Assembly: GCF_900114585.1 (NCBI RefSeq)
Contig: NZ_FOTL01000005.1
Coordinates: forward strand, 17,707-81,706
From: Methanobrevibacter olleyae
GTDB taxonomy: Archaea; Methanobacteriota; Methanobacteria; Methanobacteriales; Methanobacteriaceae
DNA length: 64,000 bases
Direction of reading: 5' to 3'
Positions 10,062 through 18,333 of this stretch are shown piece after piece. Every line of letters begins with the position of its first letter. The first letter of the stretch is position 1. A program made the translations under genes and the position numbers. Below the pieces are notes generated by a model. The model saw only the letters and a program-made list of their open reading frames with translations. It did no database searches and was not told the DNA's origin.

Positions 10062-11255
10062 ATGACTAGTACTGAAATAAATTTAGAAAAAGCAAGAAAT
10101 TACAATAAAGTTAAAAAATACGATAAATCTCTAGAAATATATGAATCTTTATTAGAATCTGGTGAAAAATTATCTAAAAATGATATTGATAGATATGGAT
10201 GGAACTTATATTTTGCAAAAATTAAAGAAACTAGTATGATTAATGAATTAGAGGAATCTGCTAAAAAATTAATTGGTATAGTTAAACAAAAAGATTCATC
10301 TAAAGTTAATAAGCCATGTCCATACACATTGTCTGTTATAAAATTAATGAAAATTTATAGTGAAAATGAGGAATACTTAGATGTATTACGTTGGGCATCT
10401 AAACTAAAAGCTGAATTACTATCTAATCATCAATTTAAGCCAAATGAAGATATAACTTTAAATTCTATTAAGGAAAATTATTACCTTCAAACTACTAAAG
10501 CATTATTATCAATATATAAATATGGCCAAACTATTCGATATTGTCAGGAGGCATTAGATAATATTCCTAATTTTAACAATAATAATGATACATGGTTTAA
10601 ACTAAGGATGGCTAAATCTTATAAAGAACTAGGAGAATATGATAAATCCATAGAACTTTTAGATGACATTTTAAAATATAAAAAGGATTGGTATTTATCA
10701 AGAGATATGGCTGAGAATTACTTCTTTAAAGAGGAATATGATGATTCTTTAAAATGGGCTGCTAAAGCTACCTTATCTCATGATGGTGAGATTGAAAACA
10801 AAATTAATCTATTTTCTCTCATTGCTGATATTTTAGAAATTAAAGGCTTTGAAGATGAAGCTATAATGAACAGATATATGTATTATGTTATTCGTAATGC
10901 TAAAGAGTGGAGTGTTGATGAAGAATTGCTTAGTTTATTAGATAGTTATGGTTTAGATTTAGATAATAAAGACTTTAAATCATTATTTAAAGAATATAAA
11001 AATATGTGGATAAGCTTAAAATACTTTGGACAAGAAAGGCAATATGGCCTTATTTCTAAAGTATTTGAACATGGAAAAGCAGGATTTATAGATTCAAATG
11101 GAAAATCTTACTATTTCAATACTTTTGAATTTATGGATGATAAAGATTATATTTATGAAGGAACTGAAGTTTCATTCTATTTGGAAGATGCTTATAATAA
11201 GAAAAAAGATGAAATGGTTAAAAATGCAGTAAATATATACTGTGAAGTGATTTAA
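10062..11255 (+). CDS. TPR protein with C-terminal cold-shock-like domain
   Basis: 397 aa, no signal peptide or membrane segment. Residues about 8-45 and 130-290 contain degenerate tetratricopeptide helices (KARNYNKVKKYDKSLEIYESLL; RMAKSYKELGEYDKSIELLDDIL). The last 75 residues read as a compact beta domain like a cold-shock/OB fold: YGLISKVFEHGKAGFID, then SYYFNTFEF, GTEVSFYLED and AVNI, matching the G.I..F...GFI / F.... / eG..V.F / A.nV pattern. The second domain would bind nucleic acid. The combination suggests an RNA-associated scaffold, but function is unknown. The ATG has an AAGGG site upstream. Confidence 0.72.
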   Translation: MTSTEINLEKARNYNKVKKYDKSLEIYESLLESGEKLSKNDIDRYGWNLYFAKIKETSMINELEESAKKLIGIVKQKDSSKVNKPCPYTLSVIKLMKIYSENEEYLDVLRWASKLKAELLSNHQFKPNEDITLNSIKENYYLQTTKALLSIYKYGQTIRYCQEALDNIPNFNNNNDTWFKLRMAKSYKELGEYDKSIELLDDILKYKKDWYLSRDMAENYFFKEEYDDSLKWAAKATLSHDGEIENKINLFSLIADILEIKGFEDEAIMNRYMYYVIRNAKEWSVDEELLSLLDSYGLDLDNKDFKSLFKEYKNMWISLKYFGQERQYGLISKVFEHGKAGFIDSNGKSYYFNTFEFMDDKDYIYEGTEVSFYLEDAYNKKKDEMVKNAVNIYCEVI

Positions 11256-11366
11256 CTTTAGAATTTGTTAAAAATCGATTTTCTAATTATGCAATAGAAA
11301 GATTGGAAATTGATAGGATTTAATAGATATTGCATTAAATAAATTGCTAGTAATGCTTAAGATTGA

Positions 11367-12143
11367 TTAAAAAGTATAATCAATCTTTAATAATTCTTCT
11401 TTTTTCTTATCAAATTCTTCTTTTCTTAAGTATCCTCTTTCAAAGAGCTCTGCATATTTCAATAGCTCATCTGCAGGTGAAAATTCATTATTTATTATAA
11501 TTTTTCTATGATGATGTTTATGCTTTTTCTTATGGCATTTTGAGTATTTGTCATATTCTTTTTCTTTTTTCTCTTTTTTACTATCTTTATTAGCTTTAAT
11601 GCCAAATACATCATCAGATTCTTTAAATTCTCTAGATTGGAAATATTTTTTATTATTAGATTTTTTAATATCTTCCTTCATTTCCGCTTCTATCTCTTTT
11701 TTAACATCTTTCATCTGTTCTTGGAAGCTTTCTTTCAATGCCTTTGCAGGATCCAGCTCTTCATCATTAAAATCAACAGTTCTATCTTCTTCATCATGAA
11801 TAAATATTTTTTTATATTCTTTAAATCTAGGATATTTCATTAAATCTTCTTCTCTAATACTATCCGGGTTTTTTGATAAAAGGTTCAATCCTTCTTCACT
11901 AATATTAAAATACATAAAACGATTAGATTCAATTAATTCTGCTTTTTTTAAGTAAGTATTAGCAGTACTGGTTCTAAAAGCAATTAAAGTTTCATTATTA
12001 GGTAATATAATCTCCTTATCTTCATCTGATAAATCCATATAATCAATTAATTCATCTGTTATTTCTTGAACTTTGTATTCCTCTTTATCTTTGATTAACT
12101 CAAGTAAGGGTAATACCAAGTCATAGGTTTCTGGGACAGCCAT
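11367..12143 (-). CDS. Mrr N-terminal-like winged-helix protein with SHOCT tail
   Basis: 258 aa. Residues about 1-90 match the Mrr_N domain of type IV restriction enzymes (PETYDLVLPLLELIKDKEE, IILPNNETLIAFRTSTA, TYLKKAELIES, FNISEEGLNLL). No Mrr catalytic nuclease domain follows; instead there is a long Lys/Glu-rich region with a His/Lys cluster (CHKKKHKHHHRK). The last 33 residues form a SHOCT-like helical hairpin (SPADELLKYAELFERGYLRKEEF). Likely a DNA-binding or oligomerising protein rather than a nuclease. GGAGATG precedes the ATG. Convergent with the TPR gene. Function unknown. Confidence 0.7.
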   Translation of the reverse strand: MAVPETYDLVLPLLELIKDKEEYKVQEITDELIDYMDLSDEDKEIILPNNETLIAFRTSTANTYLKKAELIESNRFMYFNISEEGLNLLSKNPDSIREEDLMKYPRFKEYKKIFIHDEEDRTVDFNDEELDPAKALKESFQEQMKDVKKEIEAEMKEDIKKSNNKKYFQSREFKESDDVFGIKANKDSKKEKKEKEYDKYSKCHKKKHKHHHRKIIINNEFSPADELLKYAELFERGYLRKEEFDKKKEELLKIDYTF

Positions 12144-12338
12144 AGTTCATCTCCGTTTTATTTTATCATTTTATAATAGTACTTTTATTAATTTATACTT
12201 ATTTAAATTTATTCATATAAACTCTTCTAAAAATTATATGGTTTTTTTATTAAATCTTTAATCTTTAGTTTTTAAACATATAAATATTTAAATATTAAAT
12301 AACTAAAATATTAATGATGAATATTATTATAATAATTA

Positions 12339-12518
12339 AATGATTGAATAATTAGAACTACTAATTATTTTATATTAAGTAATTAAATAATTACAACTAA
12401 TTGTTCCTTATTAAGTAATTAAATAATTACAACTAATTGTTCCTTATTAAGTAATTAAATAATTACAACTAATTGTTCCTTATTGAGTAATTAAATAATT
12501 AGCAGTTAATTATTTTTT
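12339..12518. repeat. 36-bp tandem repeat, 5 copies
   Basis: Unit TTAAGTAATTAAATAATTAC...ACTAATTGTTCCTTA starts at 12375, 12411, 12447 and 12483, with a degenerate copy before it at about 12339. The central three are nearly identical and the outer two have diverged. It fills the leader between the divergent Mrr_N-SHOCT and zinc-ribbon/PMBR genes. The rest of 12144-12338 is AT-rich with no gene. Confidence 0.9.
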
Positions 12519-12579
12519 TATTAAATATTTTTTAATTATATTCATACAATCATTTTTAACCTATTTTGGAGGTGAAAAT

Positions 12580-13878
12580 ATGATTTGTCCTAAATGTCAT
12601 ACTGTAAATGATGATAAAGAAAAATTCTGTAAAAATTGTGGTTTTCAATTGAATCCTTCAAGGATTTGTCCTAGATGTGGAAAAACAAATGATCCTAATT
12701 CAAAATATTGTAAAGAATGTGGAACTGTTTTAACTCCAGTAAACACATTTAGAAAGCAAGTCATTGAAGAAAATACTAAAAAATCTTTCTTCAGTATCTA
12801 CAAGATACCAATTATCTGTGCTTTAATAATCATATTAGTTATTGGTGCTGTTACTGGAATGGCTTACTATAATGGTAACTCTAGTGGAGATGATGGTTTT
12901 AATTCTATTATTCCAACAGACAACAATACTGGATTCTTTAATGATGACATAAATAATAATCCAACAGATGCACAAATTCAAGATGATAGTGCTAATAAAA
13001 CCAATCAAACAAATAAAACTAATGACACTAATAAAACTAAAACTCTTAGAGAAAAGATAGATAATAAAACAAATGGAACTAATAAAAATATTAATAGTAC
13101 TGTTAATAAGATTAAAGAGCAAAATAATAAGTCTAAATCTTTAAATGGTTCAAGTACTAAAAATAACTCATCAAAAGTTAATAAAACAAGCTCTATTTCA
13201 GATAAAACTGATAAGAATAATAAAATCAACCAAACTAATAAAAATTCTCTAGATAATCGTAAAAACAAGTCAGAAAGTTCCATATTAGTTTCAAATATAT
13301 CTATTAATGATTCAGATAATGATAAAACAAATGATAGTGCAGATGATTTATTTAATGATTCTACTGATAATTCTGTCAATGATTCAAATATAGGAAATGA
13401 TGATTTAAATGATTCTGATAATGATAATGAAAATTTAAGTTCATCTAGTTCTTTAAATGAAATAAAAATGACTGATGTTCCTAATCTTGCTAAGAAGGTT
13501 TCAGAAAAAAATTATGATTTCTCAACAATTGAATATGAAGGAAATGAATTTACAGAAGCTCAATGTATTTATATTTTCTCAGAATATTTATTAAATGTTA
13601 ATAAAGATAAATCTTCTCCTATTAAAATAAAAGACATTAAAAAAGCTTCAAATCCTTCAGGAAAAGATTTAAATCAATCCATTGATAAATCTGACTATCT
13701 GAGTATAGCAAATAGGGTTCATAGTTGGATAAATAGTAAAGGTAGTGTTCCTAATTATGTAGGAATCAGCGAACTTGGAGCAGATGACCTTTCTCCTAAA
13801 AAGATGCTTAAATTGTTTGCTTTAGCAACTTTAGAATACTCTGTTAGTGAAGAATTACCAGAATCTGTAGAGATTTAA
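12580..13878 (+). CDS. Zinc-ribbon membrane protein with pseudomurein-binding repeat
   Basis: 432 aa. Two N-terminal zinc ribbons (CPKCH...CKNCG and CPRCG...CKECG, residues 3-46) face the cytoplasm. One membrane helix (IPIICALIIILVIGAVTGMA, about 70-90) follows, then some 200 residues rich in Asn, Thr, Ser, Lys and Asp. The C-terminal 120 residues resemble pseudomurein-binding repeats (PMBR): YLSIANRVHSWINSKGSVPN, then YVGISELG and a Leu-rich helix, preceded by a partial repeat (EFTEAQCIYIFSEYLL). Likely spans the membrane and tethers the cell wall (inference). GGAGGTG lies five nt before ATG. Confidence 0.75.
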   Translation: MICPKCHTVNDDKEKFCKNCGFQLNPSRICPRCGKTNDPNSKYCKECGTVLTPVNTFRKQVIEENTKKSFFSIYKIPIICALIIILVIGAVTGMAYYNGNSSGDDGFNSIIPTDNNTGFFNDDINNNPTDAQIQDDSANKTNQTNKTNDTNKTKTLREKIDNKTNGTNKNINSTVNKIKEQNNKSKSLNGSSTKNNSSKVNKTSSISDKTDKNNKINQTNKNSLDNRKNKSESSILVSNISINDSDNDKTNDSADDLFNDSTDNSVNDSNIGNDDLNDSDNDNENLSSSSSLNEIKMTDVPNLAKKVSEKNYDFSTIEYEGNEFTEAQCIYIFSEYLLNVNKDKSSPIKIKDIKKASNPSGKDLNQSIDKSDYLSIANRVHSWINSKGSVPNYVGISELGADDLSPKKMLKLFALATLEYSVSEELPESVEI

Positions 13879-13942
13879 TTAAGAACTAGAATCTGTAGAG
13901 ATTTAATTAAGAACTAGAATCTGTAGAGATTTAATTAAGAAA
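13861..13942 (+). repeat. 28-bp tandem repeat x3 spanning the PMBR gene stop
   Basis: GAATCTGTAGAGATTTAATT plus AAGAACTA at 13861, 13889 and 13917. The first unit encodes the last residues (ESVEI) and stop; the next two are exact or near-exact copies downstream. Confidence 0.92.
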
Positions 13943-14185
13943 TTTATTTTATAAACTAGAGAATATACTTATTAATTAAGATATTCTCTTATACTTTTTT
14001 TATATTTTTTATTTAAGAAATCTTTATCTAATTTTTAAAATTTTAATAATTTAATGATATTTTTTTAATAATTTTTAAGGGTATTTTATAATAACTCTTT
14101 CAAAAATTTTTAAAAATAATAAGTTTTAAAAAATATGAAAATCATATTATAATTGTATAAACAATTTAAGTTTAAGTATTTTTTT

Positions 14186-14256
14186 AAAAATTTAAAAATA
14201 AATCTAAAAGAGATTTTAAAAGAATTTAAAATTTAAAAATAAATCTAAAAGAGTTA
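14186..14256. repeat. 41-bp direct repeat x2 upstream of rfcS
   Basis: AAATTTAAAAATAAATCTAA plus AAGAG occurs at 14188 and 14229. With 13943-14185 (AT-rich, oligo-T/A tracts) this makes up the gene-free leader of rfcS. Confidence 0.75.
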
Positions 14257-14300
14257 AAAACAAAAAAATTAAAATAAATTATGATAATAAAGTGATTGTT

Positions 14301-15245
14301 ATGTTAGGACCTTGGGTAGAAAAATATAGGCCTCAAAGTTTAGATGATGTTGTTGGACAAAAACATATTGTAAATAGATTAAAACAATATGTAGAAGAAG
14401 AAAGCATGCCAAATTTAATGTTTACTGGTCCTGCAGGTGTGGGAAAAACAACATCTGCTCTGGCTCTTGTAAAATCAATTCTTGGAGAATATTGGAGACA
14501 AAACTTTTTAGAATTAAATGCATCAGATGCAAGAGGAATTGAAACTGTAAGAACAGATATTAAGAATTTCTGTCGTTTAAAACCTGTTGGTGCTCCATTT
14601 AGAATTATATTTCTAGATGAAGTAGACAATATGACTAAAGATGCACAGCATGCATTAAGACGTGAAATGGAGATGTATACTAAAACTGCATCTTTTATAC
14701 TTTCATGTAATTACTCCTCTAAAATCATAGATCCTATCCAATCTAGATGTGCTATTTTCAGATTTACACCGATTAAAGCTGAAGAGATTGCTGATAGATT
14801 AAAATTTATAGCAGAAACTGAAGGTTGTGAATATGAAGATGCAGCAATTACTACAATTGTAAACTTTGCAGAAGGGGATATGCGTAAATCTGTTAATATG
14901 TTGCAATCTGCAGCATCTACTGGCTCAATAACTGAAGATCATGTATTTGAAGTTGTATCTAAAGCAAAACCACAAGAAATTAAAAAGATGGTTAATACTG
15001 CATTAATGGGAGACTTTATGAAATCCCGTGATATACTAAGGGAAGTGATGATTTTACAAGGTACAAGTGGAGAAGATATGGTTAATCAAATTTACCAAGA
15101 TGTTTCTGGAAGAGTTATGAATGGACAAATGGATGGAGATGTTTATATGAATTTAATTGGAGCAATAGCTGAAACTGATTTTAGAATTAGAGAAGGAGCT
15201 AATCCAAGAATTCAATTAGAAGCATTACTAGCTAAATTTTTATAA
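14301..15245 (+). CDS. rfcS: Replication factor C small subunit
   Basis: Clamp-loader ATPase subunit that opens and loads PCNA. 314 aa from ATG 14301 ([20 protein letters not shown]). Walker A is [11 protein letters not shown] near residue 45, Walker B is [10 protein letters not shown] near 107, and the SRC arginine-finger motif of RFC is in [10 protein letters not shown] near 149, followed by helical C-terminal domains. An upstream in-frame GTG (14292) is part of the GTGAT Shine-Dalgarno-like site, so the ATG is preferred. No intein is present. rfcL follows after 28 bp, the usual archaeal arrangement. Confidence 0.96.
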   Translation: MLGPWVEKYRPQSLDDVVGQKHIVNRLKQYVEEESMPNLMFTGPAGVGKTTSALALVKSILGEYWRQNFLELNASDARGIETVRTDIKNFCRLKPVGAPFRIIFLDEVDNMTKDAQHALRREMEMYTKTASFILSCNYSSKIIDPIQSRCAIFRFTPIKAEEIADRLKFIAETEGCEYEDAAITTIVNFAEGDMRKSVNMLQSAASTGSITEDHVFEVVSKAKPQEIKKMVNTALMGDFMKSRDILREVMILQGTSGEDMVNQIYQDVSGRVMNGQMDGDVYMNLIGAIAETDFRIREGANPRIQLEALLAKFL

Positions 15246-15273
15246 TCATTAACTTAACATATAGGTAAAAATT

Positions 15274-16848
15274 ATGTTATGGACTGATAAATACCGACCA
15301 AAAAGATTTGAGGATGTAGTCGGTAATGTTAAACAAAAGAAGATTATTCAATCATGGGTTGAAAAGTGGAAAGATGATAATCCTCAACCACCTTTATTAT
15401 TAATAGGACCTGCTGGAACTGGTAAAACCACAATAGCTCATATCATTGCAGATGAATTCTCTGAATATATTGAATTAAATGCAAGTGATAAACGCTCACA
15501 TGATTTATTAATAAGTACAATAGGAGAATCAGCAAGCACTTATTCTCTATTTGGAAATAATCGTAAATTAATTATAATGGATGAAGTAGATGGTATTCAT
15601 GGAACTAACGATAGAGGTGGAACTAAAGCTTTAAATAAAATCATTAAAGAAAGTAAACAGCCTATTGTTATGATGGCTAATGATTTTTATAGCAATAAAT
15701 TAACCACTATAAAAAAGAATGCTCAAGTTGTAAAGATGGATAAAATCAAATCTCCTTCAATTAATAAATACTTACGTGATGTAGTGCTTAAAAATGAAGA
15801 AATTGAAGTGGATAAAGAAGTTTTAAAAAAATTAACAAAAAGATCAAGTGGAGATTTACGTTCATCTATTAATACATTACAGGCACTTGTTGAAAATGAA
15901 GGGGAATTAACTGAAGAGGCTTTAGATTCAACAAGCCAGAAAGATAATACTAGCACTATATTTGATACTGTAACAAGAGTTTTAAAAAGCAAAAATCCAG
16001 AACATGTTAAACGTTCAATGTTTGAAAATAACGAAGATCCAAGCTTAGTAATGGAGTATATTGCTGAAAATATTCCAAGAGAGTATGAAAGTAATAAAGA
16101 AGTTAAAAAAGCATATGAAATGATTAGCCAAGCAGATTTATACTTTGGAAGAACTCGTTCTAGCCAATATTACGGTTACTGGAGATATGCATCTGATTTT
16201 ATGGGATTGGGAGTTTCAAACTCTAAAGTAGATACCTATAGAAAATTCAGTAAAGTTGTTGGACCTATGGCATTTACTATGATGGGTAGAACCCGTGGAA
16301 AAAGAGCCTTAAGGGATGTTATTGCATCTAAAATGGAAGAAAAAATGCATGTTTCTCTTCAAGTAGCTTATACTATTTTCCCATATTTTGAAATAATGTT
16401 TGAAAATGATGAAGTAGCTTGGGAAATTTCAGACTTTTTAGAATTAGAAGATGATGAAATAAAATTCTTTAGAAAGAAAAAAATTCCAAAAGCTACTATT
16501 ACTAAAATGGAAAAAGTCAAAGCAGAAATGCGTGAAGATGAAAAAGAACAGTGGCGCAGTTCAATTAAAGAAGGAATATTTAGAGAAATTCCCCCTCAAG
16601 ATTTAAAAGCAAGTGATGCTGTTGAAGAATCATTTTCACATGAAAATGATACTGTTCTCGACATCTTTGATGACTTTTCAGATGAAGAGCTAGATGAAAT
16701 AGCTAGTGACTTATCTTTAAATGATAAATCCAAATCTAAATCAAGAGCTAAAAAATCTAGAGATAGTGAAGATGTTGAATCTAAATCAAGAGAAGATAAA
16801 AAAGAAGAAAAACTTGATAAAGAACAAACTACTTTATTTAGCTTCTAG
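15274..16848 (+). CDS. rfcL: Replication factor C large subunit
   Basis: Partner of RfcS in the archaeal clamp loader. 524 aa. N-terminal [17 protein letters not shown], Walker [13 protein letters not shown] near residue 46, Walker [10 protein letters not shown] near 103. A charged C-terminal tail rich in Lys, Ser and Asp ends in a PCNA-interacting peptide QTTLFSF. Same operon as rfcS. The last codons (LFSF plus stop) are partly duplicated 41 bp downstream. Confidence 0.96.
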   Translation: MLWTDKYRPKRFEDVVGNVKQKKIIQSWVEKWKDDNPQPPLLLIGPAGTGKTTIAHIIADEFSEYIELNASDKRSHDLLISTIGESASTYSLFGNNRKLIIMDEVDGIHGTNDRGGTKALNKIIKESKQPIVMMANDFYSNKLTTIKKNAQVVKMDKIKSPSINKYLRDVVLKNEEIEVDKEVLKKLTKRSSGDLRSSINTLQALVENEGELTEEALDSTSQKDNTSTIFDTVTRVLKSKNPEHVKRSMFENNEDPSLVMEYIAENIPREYESNKEVKKAYEMISQADLYFGRTRSSQYYGYWRYASDFMGLGVSNSKVDTYRKFSKVVGPMAFTMMGRTRGKRALRDVIASKMEEKMHVSLQVAYTIFPYFEIMFENDEVAWEISDFLELEDDEIKFFRKKKIPKATITKMEKVKAEMREDEKEQWRSSIKEGIFREIPPQDLKASDAVEESFSHENDTVLDIFDDFSDEELDEIASDLSLNDKSKSKSRAKKSRDSEDVESKSREDKKEEKLDKEQTTLFSF

Positions 16849-16888
16849 ATTAGTTTAGTTATTTTCAATTAGATATATTTAGCTTCTA
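16836..16888 (+). repeat. Partial 41-bp duplication of the rfcL tail
   Basis: ATTTAGCTTCTA, which encodes the LFSF end and stop of rfcL, recurs 41 bp downstream at 16877. The intervening sequence is only weakly similar, so this is a decayed or partial duplication. Confidence 0.5.
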
Positions 16889-17001
16889 AAAATATGAATT
16901 AGATAACTTAATTTATTTAGATATATTTAAATAATTAAAGGAATAATAATTATAAAGGAATATACATTATTCAATATAAAAAAAATATAAGGGGTTTTTA
17001 A

Positions 17002-17964
17002 ATGAAAGGAACTTGGAAACTCAAATTAAGATTATGGCTTTCAATGCTTATTATGTTCGGTTTAGTATATGTTTTAATTATGCTTGCTGGAAATTTCTTA
17101 GGATATGGAGGCTTTTATCAATTTTATGCATTAGCAGGATTATTTGTATTGTTCTTACAATATTTATTTGGTCCAAAGATCGTAGAAAGTTCAATGGGTG
17201 TACATCAGTTATCAGAGGCTGAAGCACCTGAGCTTCATCAAATCGTTGAAGAATTAGCTATGGCAGCTAATATTCCTAAGCCTAAAGTAGGTATTTCTAA
17301 TACTATGGTACCTAATGCATTTGCTTATGGTAGATCTAAGCGTAGTGGACATGTATGTGTTACAAAAGGAATTTTAGATTTACTTGATAGGGAAGAACTT
17401 AAAGCAGTTTTAGGGCATGAAATATCCCATATTAAGCATAACGATATGGCCATTACTACTGTTGTAAGTGCTATCCCATTAATCTGCTATTATCTAGCTT
17501 TCTCACTTATGTTTTCAGGTGGGGGAGATAATGACAATAGAGGTGCTATTTTAGGAGTTATAGCATTGGTTGCCTATTTTTTAGGTCAATTGATTGTTTT
17601 ATTTATTTCTAGAATGAGAGAATACTACGCTGATGCAGGTAGTGTAGAATTAGGTTGCAGACCTGAAAAATTAGCTTCTGCATTATATAAACTAGTTTAT
17701 GGTGCAGCAAGGGTTCCTGAATCTGAAATTAAAGATATTGAAGGAACTAAAGCATTTTTCTTAACTGATATTTCTAATGCAAAAAGCGAAATTAATAATC
17801 TAGCCCAACTAGACTTAGATAAAGATGGAACTATTAGTGCTGAAGAGCTTAATATGCTAAGAAATTCAAAAGTAAATGTTTCTACATCTAATAAAATTAT
17901 GGAATTATTATCTACACACCCAGATATGCTTAAAAGAATAAAAAGATTAGCTGATAATAACTAA
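17002..17964 (+). CDS. htpX: HtpX-like membrane zinc metalloprotease with EF-hand-like loop
   Basis: M48 protease for membrane-protein quality control. 320 aa. Two N-terminal membrane helices (about 12-30 and 38-56), zinc site HEISH at residues 139-143, a further hydrophobic pair around 155-210, and the third zinc ligand region MREYYADAGSVELG. Between the protease core and the conserved C-terminus (LLSTHPDMLKRIKRL) lies DLDKDGTISAEEL at residues 271-283, which fits the EF-hand calcium loop D-x-D-x-D-G-x-I-x3-E. AAGGGG-type ribosome site before ATG. Monocistronic by spacing. Confidence 0.92.
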   Translation: MKGTWKLKLRLWLSMLIMFGLVYVLIMLAGNFLGYGGFYQFYALAGLFVLFLQYLFGPKIVESSMGVHQLSEAEAPELHQIVEELAMAANIPKPKVGISNTMVPNAFAYGRSKRSGHVCVTKGILDLLDREELKAVLGHEISHIKHNDMAITTVVSAIPLICYYLAFSLMFSGGGDNDNRGAILGVIALVAYFLGQLIVLFISRMREYYADAGSVELGCRPEKLASALYKLVYGAARVPESEIKDIEGTKAFFLTDISNAKSEINNLAQLDLDKDGTISAEELNMLRNSKVNVSTSNKIMELLSTHPDMLKRIKRLADNN

Positions 17965-18240
17965 TCTCTTTTATTTTTCTTTTTTTAAATCTTTTTTCCT
18001 TGTTTATTTTTTTATATTTTTAAATTCTTATTTTTTTTTAAAAAAAAATTTTAAGTAATTGTTATTATTTAAAAAATTTTTAAATCATTATTATTATTTT
18101 ATTATATTTTTTTATTAAATAAATATTGAAATGGATTATTATATTTTTTAATAATTATATTTATATAATAGTTAAAACTAATATTAGTTTGCATGAATAA
18201 AAACTGAATTATTAGTTTTCAAAAGCTCTTACTAATAATC

Positions 18241-18252
18241 TTTATATATTAA
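18241..18252 (+). promoter_or_regulatory. Likely TATA box for uvrA
   Basis: TTTATATATTAAAA, about 90 nt before the uvrA ATG and within the gene-free stretch 17965-18333. The rest of that stretch is T-rich DNA just after htpX (oligo-T termination likely) and AT-rich DNA. Confidence 0.45.
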
Positions 18253-18333
18253 AAAACAAATTTTTAATAAACCAATTAATAATGTCTTTTATAATATGAA
18301 CTAATAAATTTAATTTATAATTGTGGTGAAATA

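Noticed and set aside
11548..11843. Two overlapping plus-strand frames
   Set aside because: Antisense to the Lys/Glu-rich part of the Mrr_N-SHOCT gene, with no ribosome site and low-complexity products.
12339..12518. Tandem arrays as CRISPR
   Set aside because: Units are directly adjacent without unique spacers and no cas genes are seen; the Cas4-like nuclease at 47.7 kb sits with a UvrD-type helicase instead.
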